From assembly GCF_005886345.1 (NCBI RefSeq), contig NZ_PNEC01000021.1, positions 1 to 64,000 of the forward strand: a stretch of DNA of 64,000 bases, read 5' to 3'. The notes under the pieces were generated by a model. It was not told where the DNA came from. It made no database searches and saw nothing but the letters and a program-made list of their open reading frames with translations. This stretch comes from Pseudoalteromonas phenolica. GTDB taxonomy: Bacteria > Pseudomonadota > Gammaproteobacteria > Enterobacterales > Alteromonadaceae. Each line of letters starts with the position of its first letter. The stretch's first letter is position 1. Shown here in pieces: positions 56,372-64,000 of the stretch. Made by a program: the position numbers and the translations under genes.

Positions 56372-56805
56372 TAACGAACTCCATAAACTGTTTTGGCGCG
56401 TTGAGTGAAGGCAACCACCATATTCTTAGCGACTTCATTAAACACTTTACCAAAGGCCATTTCGATCAATTTACTCGCAAACTCAAATTCGAGTTTTAAT
56501 GATACTTTACACGCTTGTTCGTCTAGCGGTGTAAATTCCCAATAACCTTGTAATGACTTAAAAGGACCATCTACCAATTGCATTTCAACTTTGTTACCTG
56601 CTAACCGGTTGTTAGTCGTAAACCACTTTTTTAACCCCGCTTTAGAGATCTCTAAACTGGCAGTCATTGTATTTTCATTTTCTGAAATAATTTTTGCGTC
56701 AGAACAATTCGGTAAAAACGCCGGGTACGCATTCACATTATTGACTAAATCAAACATTTCTTGGCTGCTGTACATCACCAGCGCACTTTTTTCAATTTGC
56801 GGCAT
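56371..56805 (-). CDS. ratA: RatA-family START-like protein
   Basis: A 144-residue protein of the SRPBCC/START fold (coenzyme Q-binding COQ10-like): PQIEKSALVMYSSQEMFDLVNNVNAYPAFLPNCSDAKII, DGPFKSLQGYWEFTPL, and the C-terminal helix FASKLIEMAFGKVFNEVAKNMVVAFTQRA. E. coli RatA has been reported to block 70S assembly, and COQ10-like relatives bind quinones; the role here is not decided by sequence. Coupled to rnfH and divergent from smpB, as in E. coli. Confidence 0.92.
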   Translation of the reverse strand: MPQIEKSALVMYSSQEMFDLVNNVNAYPAFLPNCSDAKIISENENTMTASLEISKAGLKKWFTTNNRLAGNKVEMQLVDGPFKSLQGYWEFTPLDEQACKVSLKLEFEFASKLIEMAFGKVFNEVAKNMVVAFTQRAKTVYGVR

Positions 56806-56945
56806 AGTTACTCCACTTACTTTGCGGCGATTTTACCAAGCTTTTAAATAATTATCTTGTCTACACAGCATGAGTGCGTAAAAATAAGTAACAAAGCTCA
56901 AAAAGCTCTGTTTAATCAGTTCATTTGTAGGTAGACTACGCCATT

Positions 56946-57428
56946 ATGGCAAAGAAAAAATCACCAAAAGCAAACAGTAATACCATCGCGTTAAACAAAA
57001 AAGCGCGACACGAGTATTTTTTACACGATAAGTTCGAAGCAGGTATTGAACTACAAGGCTGGGAAGTTAAAAGTATCCGAGCAGGTAAAGTAAATATCTC
57101 TGATACTTATATTCATCTTAAAGACGGCGAAGCATTTTTACTTGCCTCGCAGATCCAACCATTAAACAGTGCATCAACTCACGTTATTTGTGATCCAATG
57201 CGATATCGTAAACTGCTTCTCAAGAAGCGTGAACTAGATAGGTTGATTGGTGCTACTGAGCGCGATGGTTTTTCACTGATTGCAACTGCAATGTATTGGA
57301 AAAAGTGCTGGGTTAAATTGGAGTTCCATTTAGCCAAAGGTAAGAAGATGCACGATAAGCGCGCCGATATCAAAGACAAAGACTGGTCGCGCGACAAAGA
57401 GCGCTTAATGAAGCATAAAGCCAGATAA
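56946..57428 (+). CDS. smpB: SsrA-binding protein SmpB
   Basis: Partner of tmRNA in rescue of stalled ribosomes. 160 residues: [43 protein letters not shown] is the OB-barrel core, [40 protein letters not shown] follows, and the tail [26 protein letters not shown] is the basic end that enters the decoding centre. A terminator follows. The tmRNA gene (ssrA), often found just after smpB, is not seen in this window. Confidence 0.97.
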   Translation: MAKKKSPKANSNTIALNKKARHEYFLHDKFEAGIELQGWEVKSIRAGKVNISDTYIHLKDGEAFLLASQIQPLNSASTHVICDPMRYRKLLLKKRELDRLIGATERDGFSLIATAMYWKKCWVKLEFHLAKGKKMHDKRADIKDKDWSRDKERLMKHKAR

Positions 57429-57446
57429 ACAATTTAAAATTTCTCT

Positions 57447-57468
57447 AAACCCCAGCATGCTGGGGTTT
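57447..57468 (+). terminator. Terminator after smpB
   Basis: A perfect 11-bp inverted repeat with AAACCCCAGCA as one arm, followed by ATTTTTTC. Located 18 bp beyond the stop. Confidence 0.9.
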
Positions 57469-57494
57469 ATTTTTTCAAGCGACGCCAAACCCAC

Positions 57495-60400
57495 ATGCTT
57501 ATTTCTGAACATACTGCACAGCAACAAAACCTATTGTTTCAACTTTACGAAACACTCAATATTGAACAACAAAAGCTGTTGCTGGTTTTGGCCGTCGTTT
57601 ATAAACCCTTGAGTCGGGGACATATCAATCAACTTTGCAAAAAGCTAAGTAACCAAACTCAAATTGATTGGCCTTCTAACTTATTGCGATTGAGCAACCC
57701 TGATATTGAAGTGTTAGCCCAAAGTGGATTATTCAATGCAAAAGACGATGTTCACAAGGTCAATCCGCTTCTAGCTAATAAATTAACAGAGCTAAGTATT
57801 CAACAAGGGAGCTTTTTACCCATTCTAAAACTTGCTGAAGACGTTGTGCCCGTTTTACAGCTATATGATTGGGAGAAAACCTTCCAAGATGAGCAAAGGC
57901 TCGCCCGCGATTATTTCTATCTCAAAGAATTTAAGAGCCTAGAAAAACACCTACGCCTAGATAAAAACCCCCAATTAATCGACCATAAACGAAACCAAAT
58001 TCTCCTTGAATGTTGTTTTATGCCGTTCAATGAATCGGCTTTTGCGGAGCTTCCTGAAAACATTCAATATCAAGCATTTGCGACTTGGTTAGCGTTTAGA
58101 AAGCAAAAAGGCGCATCGCTCAGCTATCCGCTTAATTTACTTAAAAATGTGTACCAACATTGTCATTTTTTACCGCTCAAATTGCTCTACGGCGAGCATT
58201 TAATGCTGCAAGGTGAATTTGAACAAGCTGAAGCCTTATTAGCAGGCGAGGCTAAGTCGCTCTATCACAGGCAAATACTGGCCACGATTACTTTATTCAA
58301 CGGAAAAGTCAATGGATCAGTTGACGAGTTCGAACAAGCAATCAAACTTAAAAATAAGCTTTACGGGAAAAAGTCAAACTACTTATTTGGTGTGTTTGGG
58401 TTATTCCAAAAGTTTGCGCTGCTATTACAAGGTGCCGACAATCAGCCAAGTAAACTGACAAAACTCATCGAGTTGTGCAAACAGCAAAAAAATAATAAGC
58501 ACTCAGACTCATTCGACAAACTCATCGCGTCTATATTCATTGAATTGGCTCAGGCTATTCAGAAGGCTGAACCGGCTTACTTAAATGACGTGATAAACAA
58601 CGTTAAACATTCGGCATTTTCAGAGAATATCGCTACTTTGCTTACCCTCTTTGCTCAGCACTGGACTGCTAAAACAGCAAGTTTAAATAAAGAACACATC
58701 AATACGCTCGTGAGCAATTTTGATCAAGGCGAGCTGTCTCTTTTTGCCAATCTTACTCGTCAGTTACGTCATGAATCGACGCCACTTGCGATTGACTTTA
58801 CCCAAAGCGTAAAAGCCAAGCCAAGATGGGATAGAGCTTTATCGCAACTGAAAGCACTTACTAATCTATCTCAACCCAAGAGTGCCCAATCAAATAACGA
58901 TGAGCGTTTAATATGGGAATTACACTTTGCAGATGAACACTCCTACTTCACCGCACGAATACAAACTAGGTCGGCTCAGGGTTGGAGTAAAGGAAGACCA
59001 ATATCGGCACAACGGTTATTAGAATCATCAAGTTCATTAAACTGCTTAACTGTAAAAGACAAAACCATTATTCAAGCTATTGAAAAGCTCTCTTTTGAAG
59101 ATTACCGAGGTACAGACACTCAGTATCAGTTAACGGGTCTTAAAGCCTTCAGGGTAATCAAAGGCGCACCGAACATATACCTCAGAAATGACTTTACGAT
59201 GCCAATCAGTATTTCTGAATACTCCCCCGCTGTACTTATCGACAAGCATCAACAAGAGATCCATGTTTCAATCAGTCATTTACCCAAATCATTAGAACGC
59301 GAAGCCCCAGTTTTCTCTTTTTATCAAATGCAGTCTGATGAATATGGCTTTAGCATCTTTGAAACCGAGCATTTAAAAGTGGCTCGTATCATCCGAGAAG
59401 AAGGGCTTGTTTTGCCTATTTCAGCCGAAGCAGAGCTGTTGCAAAGTGTGCAAGCCATAGCGCCTTTGATTGATATTCAAAGTAGTTTAGACAATAAATC
59501 AGTAGCAGATAGCCAAGCATCAACCACCAAACCAATCACTGCGAATAATAAGCTCATCATCAACATACAACCCTATCAAGAGGGTTTAGTGTTTACATGT
59601 ATCGTGATGCCCTTAGGTGAAGAAGGTCCTGCTTTTAAACCGGCTATCGGCGCAAAGCATATCTCTGTATTAATAAAGCATGAGCGGCTAACCACATCTC
59701 GAGACTTAGCGTTTGAACAGCAGTTACTAGAGCGTTTAGACGTACTCTGCCCCGCCTTTCAGGCGATGGCAGATAACCAGCTTAAAGTTTCAGTACCTCA
59801 AGATGCGTATGAAGTGTTATTAAAGCTTGAAGAGGTAAGCAAACAAGAGCATGCCTCATTGCCTTTATTATTACGATGGCCGAAAGGTAAAACCCTTTCT
59901 TTATCACCAGAGCTACAAACGCAGCATTTACAGCTTGCAATGTACCGTCAAAATGAATGGTTTAATTTGCAAGGCGAGCTTCAGCTAGATGATGACAAAG
60001 TAATAGCTGTTAAGCATTTACTGCAGTTAGCCGAACAAAGTGGTAGCCGCTTTATCAAGCTAGAGTCTGCCCAAGTACTGTGCTTGTCAGAGCAATTAAA
60101 AGCTCGACTCGATACCATCAATATGGCTAGCGAGCACGGACAGTTTCATCCACTTGCAGGCAAAATGATCAATGAAGCCATGTCTGGTATGCGCATGAAA
60201 ACCTTGCATAGCTGGGAACAACAAACCCAGCGTATGTTTGAAGCTGAAAAGTTGCAACCCAAGCTTTCGCCTTATTTAAATGCTGATTTACGTCACTACC
60301 AAATTGAAGGCTTTCAGTGGGCGATGAAGTTAGCTCATTGGGGTGCAGGCGCATGTTTGGCGGATGACATGGGCTTAGGTAAAACATTACAAGCGCTAGC

Positions 60401-61682
60401 TGTTATCCAAGCTCGCGCATCACAGGGAGCAACGTTGATCATTGCACCCACTTCGGTCTGTTTTAATTGGCAACAAGAAGCAAAGAAATTTACACCCACT
60501 TTGAGTGTTTTTAATTTTGCTGACAACCCTAATTCTGAATTTGTCGAAGCGCTCACAGGCAATGAATGTTTGATTATCAGCTACGCCATGTTGCAACGCC
60601 ATATTGATATACTTAAACCCGTAACCTGGCAAACTGTTGTTGCTGATGAAGCACAAGCACTTAAAAACCCGTTATCGCAAAGAACACAAGCTGCTTGCGC
60701 TTTAAAGGCCGAGTTTAGAATGATCACCACAGGTACGCCGCTTGAAAACAACTTAAGTGAACTATGGAGCTTATTCAGATTTGTTAACCCTGGGTTATTA
60801 GGCAACTTAAAAACCTTTAACCGCCGTTTCGCTCAACCTATTGAGCAAAGTGACGAAGACCCAATAAAGGCCAAAAAAGCCGCCTTTGGTTTAAAAACTA
60901 TGCTTAAGCCTTTTATTCTTAGACGACTAAAATCTGAAGTATTAACTGAACTGCCGCCACGCACACATATAGATATTCATGTGCCACTTAATGAGCAAGA
61001 AAGACATTTATATGAAGCAATAAGAGTCAATGCCGTCGAGAAACTAGCTGTAATTCAAAAAGAGCAAAGTATCGCAACACAGCGTATGCAGATTTTTGCT
61101 GAGCTAACCAAGCTAAGACAAGCGTGTAGTAACCCCACTTTAGTATCACCAAATGCCGACATCGAAAGTTCAAAGTTGAAGCAACTGGCTCTGTTGCTGA
61201 GTGAACTTAGAGAAAATAAACACAAAGCCCTGATATTCAGCCAGTTCATCGGTAGCTTGCAAGCGGTAAAAGCGCTATTAGAAGAACAGCAAACCCCTTT
61301 TCATTATATTGATGGTGCAACCCCTGCAGAGCAGCGCAAGCAAAGTGTTAATGCGTTCCAACGCGGTGAAGGTGAAATATTCTTAATAAGTTTGAAAGCC
61401 GGTGGCTCAGGATTAAACCTTACCGCAGCTGATTATGTTATCCATCTTGATCCGTGGTGGAACCCCGCGGTTGAGGCGCAAGCTTCTGATCGCGCACATC
61501 GCATTGGCCAAACAAAACCTGTCACGGTTTATCGCTTAGTCGCAGAGCAAACCATTGAAGAAAAAATCCTCGCCCTACATGAACATAAAAAAGAACTTGC
61601 GGATAAATTGCTTGATGAGGGAAGTTCAGTTGAGTCTCTCAGTGTTTCTGAGCTATTAGGCTTATTAAAAGAAACTTTTTAA
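57495..61682 (+). CDS. Large SNF2-family DEAD/DEAH-type ATPase
   Basis: A 1395-residue Swi2/Snf2-type protein. The helicase core is in the last 480 residues: Walker A LADDMGLGKTLQALAVI, TLIIAPTSVCFNWQQEA, DEAQ box TVVADEAQALKN, TGTPLENNLSELWSLFRFVNPG, and the second lobe ALIFSQFIGSLQAVKALLE ... LISLKAGGSGLNLTAADYVIHLDPWWNPAVEAQASDRAHRIGQTKPV. The first 900 residues contain helical repeats (about 100-450) and a beta part with no zinc-finger SWIM cysteines evident. Such proteins remodel DNA- or RNA-bound complexes; the bacterial function is unknown. The start has a poor ribosome site; the terminator of smpB ends only 26 bp before it. Confidence 0.88.
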   Translation: MLISEHTAQQQNLLFQLYETLNIEQQKLLLVLAVVYKPLSRGHINQLCKKLSNQTQIDWPSNLLRLSNPDIEVLAQSGLFNAKDDVHKVNPLLANKLTELSIQQGSFLPILKLAEDVVPVLQLYDWEKTFQDEQRLARDYFYLKEFKSLEKHLRLDKNPQLIDHKRNQILLECCFMPFNESAFAELPENIQYQAFATWLAFRKQKGASLSYPLNLLKNVYQHCHFLPLKLLYGEHLMLQGEFEQAEALLAGEAKSLYHRQILATITLFNGKVNGSVDEFEQAIKLKNKLYGKKSNYLFGVFGLFQKFALLLQGADNQPSKLTKLIELCKQQKNNKHSDSFDKLIASIFIELAQAIQKAEPAYLNDVINNVKHSAFSENIATLLTLFAQHWTAKTASLNKEHINTLVSNFDQGELSLFANLTRQLRHESTPLAIDFTQSVKAKPRWDRALSQLKALTNLSQPKSAQSNNDERLIWELHFADEHSYFTARIQTRSAQGWSKGRPISAQRLLESSSSLNCLTVKDKTIIQAIEKLSFEDYRGTDTQYQLTGLKAFRVIKGAPNIYLRNDFTMPISISEYSPAVLIDKHQQEIHVSISHLPKSLEREAPVFSFYQMQSDEYGFSIFETEHLKVARIIREEGLVLPISAEAELLQSVQAIAPLIDIQSSLDNKSVADSQASTTKPITANNKLIINIQPYQEGLVFTCIVMPLGEEGPAFKPAIGAKHISVLIKHERLTTSRDLAFEQQLLERLDVLCPAFQAMADNQLKVSVPQDAYEVLLKLEEVSKQEHASLPLLLRWPKGKTLSLSPELQTQHLQLAMYRQNEWFNLQGELQLDDDKVIAVKHLLQLAEQSGSRFIKLESAQVLCLSEQLKARLDTINMASEHGQFHPLAGKMINEAMSGMRMKTLHSWEQQTQRMFEAEKLQPKLSPYLNADLRHYQIEGFQWAMKLAHWGAGACLADDMGLGKTLQALAVIQARASQGATLIIAPTSVCFNWQQEAKKFTPTLSVFNFADNPNSEFVEALTGNECLIISYAMLQRHIDILKPVTWQTVVADEAQALKNPLSQRTQAACALKAEFRMITTGTPLENNLSELWSLFRFVNPGLLGNLKTFNRRFAQPIEQSDEDPIKAKKAAFGLKTMLKPFILRRLKSEVLTELPPRTHIDIHVPLNEQERHLYEAIRVNAVEKLAVIQKEQSIATQRMQIFAELTKLRQACSNPTLVSPNADIESSKLKQLALLLSELRENKHKALIFSQFIGSLQAVKALLEEQQTPFHYIDGATPAEQRKQSVNAFQRGEGEIFLISLKAGGSGLNLTAADYVIHLDPWWNPAVEAQASDRAHRIGQTKPVTVYRLVAEQTIEEKILALHEHKKELADKLLDEGSSVESLSVSELLGLLKETF

Positions 61683-61821
61683 CGGTTGAGCTCATCAACT
61701 GATATGGCATTCATATAAAGTCAGTTTAGCCTGAGATCTGCTAGTATCTTTTCTGTGGCAGTTTATTCAAAGCTAACGATCAGGGAACAATTCAAAGCTA
61801 AAAGCGTTGATATAGTTAAAC

Positions 61822-61857
61822 AAAAGCTAGAGTTGCTTACTAAGTTAACTCTAGCCT
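61822..61857 (-). terminator. Terminator after the PilZ gene
   Basis: GCTAGAGTT and AACTCTAGC form a 9-bp stem with a 12-base loop; on the minus strand TTTTGTTT follows. It lies 11 bp past the PilZ gene stop. The remaining gap up to the SNF2 gene holds no other feature. Confidence 0.75.
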
Positions 61858-61867
61858 CAATATTCAA

Positions 61868-62158
61868 TTAATTAAACTGGATTATCTCTAGTCCAAGAAT
61901 ATATTGCCCTTCTTCCTCTTGAGTACATCTCACAATTTTAGTGTGGGCATTTAGCGGTGGGATACTGGCACTGGTTGAATTGATATGAACATCAACAACT
62001 GTTTCAACTTCTAAAGGCTCTTCTACTGCAACTGATAACCCTGTCGCACTTAAATCTATACATCTACCAGTAAGTGTAATTTGCTGTTCTAAAATTGAAA
62101 TTTTAGCCTCAGCGTTGACCATCATGCGCATAAAACGACGTTTATCTTCGTACAACAT
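61868..62158 (-). CDS. PilZ-domain protein
   Basis: A 96-residue protein that is a PilZ domain on its own. The c-di-GMP motifs are DKRRFMRMMVNAE (R-x3-R type, with K-R-R-F-M-R) and DLSATGLSV (D-x-S-x-x-G), set in the usual barrel. It probably senses c-di-GMP, but a shortened first motif makes the affinity uncertain. Placed 9 bp after the stand-alone receiver gene on the same strand, so the two likely form an operon connecting phosphorylation with c-di-GMP sensing. Confidence 0.88.
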   Translation of the reverse strand: MLYEDKRRFMRMMVNAEAKISILEQQITLTGRCIDLSATGLSVAVEEPLEVETVVDVHINSTSASIPPLNAHTKIVRCTQEEEGQYILGLEIIQFN

Positions 62159-62167
62159 AAGGTACTC

Positions 62168-62581
62168 CTAAACCATTGATTTTAGTTTTTCTAATAATTG
62201 CTGCATTGAAAAGGGCTTTACAACATAAGCATCACATCCCGCATCAAACCCAGCTTGCTGCTCTTGCTCAGACTCTAGTCCAGACAGCATAACAATAGGA
62301 ATATCTTTTGTTTCGGGCGTGTTTTTTAACAGCCGACAGGTATCATAACCATCTAAACCAGGCATACACACATCAAGTAATATGGCATCTGGAGGACTTG
62401 CAATAGCCGATGACAAACAAGTTTCTCCTGAATCAGCATAGCTTAATTCGAAGCTGCTCGACAAAGCCGTAGTCAACATTTCAAAATTAAAATATTCGTC
62501 ATCAACAACCAACACATGAGGTGTTGGCTTTTTGCTGGTTTGAGTTGTCATTAGCAATGCTAGTTCCTTTTCAATACTCAA
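62168..62581 (-). CDS. Stand-alone response regulator receiver
   Basis: A 137-residue receiver without output domain. HVLVVDDEYFNFEML is the acidic cluster, ILLDVCMPGLDGYDTCRLL carries the phospho-acceptor Asp, VMLSGLESEQEQQAGFDAGCDAYVVKPF has the Ser/Thr and Lys of the active site. A TTG start with AGAGGA 6 bp upstream is better supported than the ATG ten codons later. Cotranscribed with the PilZ protein; the partner kinase is not in the window. Confidence 0.9.
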   Translation of the reverse strand: MSIEKELALLMTTQTSKKPTPHVLVVDDEYFNFEMLTTALSSSFELSYADSGETCLSSAIASPPDAILLDVCMPGLDGYDTCRLLKNTPETKDIPIVMLSGLESEQEQQAGFDAGCDAYVVKPFSMQQLLEKLKSMV

Positions 62582-62638
62582 TTTAGTTCCTCTTATTAAG
62601 GTAATTCGCTTAGCTCAAATTGCAAGCTGTTCACAAAA

Positions 62639-64000
62639 TTAATCGCACTCTTTAAGCGCATTCAAAACCCGTTTAGCTGAAATTGCGTAAGGCGTTCCTA
62701 ATGTTTGAGCAAACAAAGACACTCTTAGTTCCTGCTGCATCCAAAAAATATTTAATAAATCTGTAGGCACAGGTAAATCTTTTGGTACTTTAGATAACTT
62801 TTTATTATATTCCTGCGCAACTTTATCTAATTCTAATGTACAGAGTCTGTCACGATTTGGATCAACAGGTAGCTTTTCTAAGCGGCGTTCAATGGCTTTT
62901 AAATAGCGTAATAAATCAGCTAGTTTTTCGGCTCCATGCTTACTGACAAAGCCTTTGAAAATAAGTGATTCTAGCTGAGATTTAATATCACCATGTGCCG
63001 TGATCATGGTCAGATCTACTTTACCTTTCATTCGTTTATTAATCCCGTGAGCAACACTTAAAACCTGCTCAACTTGAGTTGCAATTTCAACCACTGCATC
63101 TCCAAGTTCGCCTCTTATAAACTCTTTAACTTGTTCAAATGATTGTTCATCTCTGATATCACCATGCTTTGCTAATAATGCGTCTACACCTGAAGCAATA
63201 CAGTCGTCTATCAGATCATTAATTTTACCAAATGGATTAAAATACAAACCTAGCTTGGCTTTGTTAGGCAAGTGCTGCTGTAAATATTTAATCGGAGATG
63301 GAACATTTAGCAGTACCAGTCTCCTTAACCCTTGTTGATGCGCTGCCTGTGCCTTTATTTCATTATCAAACAGTTCAATTGCAGCACTCGACTTTTTATC
63401 AACTAAAGCCGGAAAGGCTTTAATTTCGTAGTTACCCTGCTTTTTAGTATATTCTTTTGGTAAATCACCAAATTGCCACTCAATTAAATCTGCTTGCTCA
63501 ATGCCTTGCTCAGCTACTTTCGACAATGTGCTTGTTACTTGACCTTGCAATTGCGATTTTAATTTCATTAAATCTTTGCCATGTGCAAGTACTTTATTTT
63601 TATCGTCTATAACTTGAAATTGCATAACTAAATGCGTATCTAAAGTACTTTGATCCCATTGCTCTTCAGCTACACGAACGCCTGTCATCTTCAAAAGCCG
63701 GTTGCTTAAAGCGTCAATTAAACGCCCTTGCATTGGCTCAACACTGGCCATTACTGCATCAGCGTAATTAGGTGCAGGTACGAAATTTCTTCTTATAGTT
63801 TTCGGTAAACTCTTAATTAACCCGCAAATAAGTTCGTGCCTTAATGCTGGAATATGCCAATCAAACCCTTCATTTTGAACTTGATTAAGTAATGCCAGTG
63901 GAATATTAATCGTTGCACCATCCACTGGTTGACCTGGTTCAAAATGATAACTTAACGGCAAAATCAAATTACCCTGCTGCCATGTATCTGGGTAATCAAA
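62639..64000 (-). CDS. hrpA: ATP-dependent RNA helicase HrpA (C-terminal part)
   Basis: The frame is open to the end of the window, so the 5' part with the helicase core is missing. The visible 453 residues are the HrpA C-terminal region (DUF3418): YHFEPGQPVDGATINIPLALLNQ, AEEQWDQSTLDTHLVMQFQVIDD, LRRLVLLNVPSPIKYLQQHLPNKAKLGLYFNPFGK, and the end MQQELRVSLFAQTLGTPYAISAKRVLNAL. HrpA is a DEAH helicase that rescues stalled or collided ribosomes. An ATG-like codon inside is not the true start. Confidence 0.95.
   Translation of the reverse strand, partial: FDYPDTWQQGNLILPLSYHFEPGQPVDGATINIPLALLNQVQNEGFDWHIPALRHELICGLIKSLPKTIRRNFVPAPNYADAVMASVEPMQGRLIDALSNRLLKMTGVRVAEEQWDQSTLDTHLVMQFQVIDDKNKVLAHGKDLMKLKSQLQGQVTSTLSKVAEQGIEQADLIEWQFGDLPKEYTKKQGNYEIKAFPALVDKKSSAAIELFDNEIKAQAAHQQGLRRLVLLNVPSPIKYLQQHLPNKAKLGLYFNPFGKINDLIDDCIASGVDALLAKHGDIRDEQSFEQVKEFIRGELGDAVVEIATQVEQVLSVAHGINKRMKGKVDLTMITAHGDIKSQLESLIFKGFVSKHGAEKLADLLRYLKAIERRLEKLPVDPNRDRLCTLELDKVAQEYNKKLSKVPKDLPVPTDLLNIFWMQQELRVSLFAQTLGTPYAISAKRVLNALKECD

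Noticed and set aside
57429..57494. tmRNA gene after smpB
   Set aside because: Only 66 bases with a terminator lie between smpB and the SNF2 gene; there is no room for a tmRNA.
1..64000. CRISPR array, rRNA genes or insertion sequences
   Set aside because: No regularly spaced repeats, no rRNA sequence and no transposase frame were recognised in the window.

Overview
The window looks like part of a chromosome from a marine gammaproteobacterium of the order Alteromonadales, most probably Pseudoalteromonas. This is an inference from low G+C coding sequence, protein sequences close to but distinct from E. coli, and gene neighbourhoods such as rlmE-ftsH-folP-glmM-tpiA-secG-tRNA-Leu, smpB/ratA-rnfH/bamE and ilvY-ilvC. 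No rRNA gene is present to fix the genus.

Layout. 0-10.4 kb: topA, a 1588-residue Ig-repeat lipoprotein, a dicarboxylate/amino-acid symporter, a small secreted protein and a CBS-domain protein. 10.5-12.9 kb: an OB-fold gene broken by an in-frame stop, then a free-standing, shortened threonyl-tRNA synthetase. In front of the synthetase is a leader with seven consecutive threonine codons and mutually exclusive hairpins ending in a terminator, i.e. a textbook-style transcription attenuator. 12.9-20.1 kb: a patchwork accessory region. It holds phage lysis-type genes, three integron attC sites all pointing towards the minus strand with minus-strand cassette genes, a PapB-like regulator, a phage Ogr-like zinc finger, a secreted GGGWT-domain protein and two decayed genes. 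No integron integrase is visible.

20.2-33.6 kb is mostly conserved core: sbcB, queE/queC (queuosine precursor), a PspB-like protein, helD, then on the minus strand rlmE, ftsH, folP, glmM, tpiA, secG and tRNA-Leu(GAG), with yhbY diverging, followed by a serine hydrolase. 33.6-41.7 kb: a lipoprotein, an RstA/RstB-like two-component system, a sodium:neurotransmitter-type symporter, an ElaA-like acetyltransferase, a Spo0M-like protein, a KefB-like antiporter and an unknown small protein. 41.7-48.4 kb: a membrane hydroxylase and an iron-uptake operon (DUF4856 lipoprotein, imelysin lipoprotein, TonB-dependent receptor) with a Fur-box-like site upstream.

48.5-64 kb: ilvY/ilvC, a chemotaxis receptor, a TPR lipoprotein overlapping an M28 peptidase, a YhbQ-like GIY-YIG protein, bamE, rnfH, ratA, smpB, a large SNF2-type helicase, a PilZ protein with a stand-alone receiver, and the 3' part of hrpA running off the window.

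The two most interesting items are the threonine-codon attenuator in front of the editing-less ThrRS paralogue, and the small integrase-less attC cassette array lodged among phage remnants, with one cassette carrying two ferredoxin-like-fold proteins and a divergent ArsR-type regulator.
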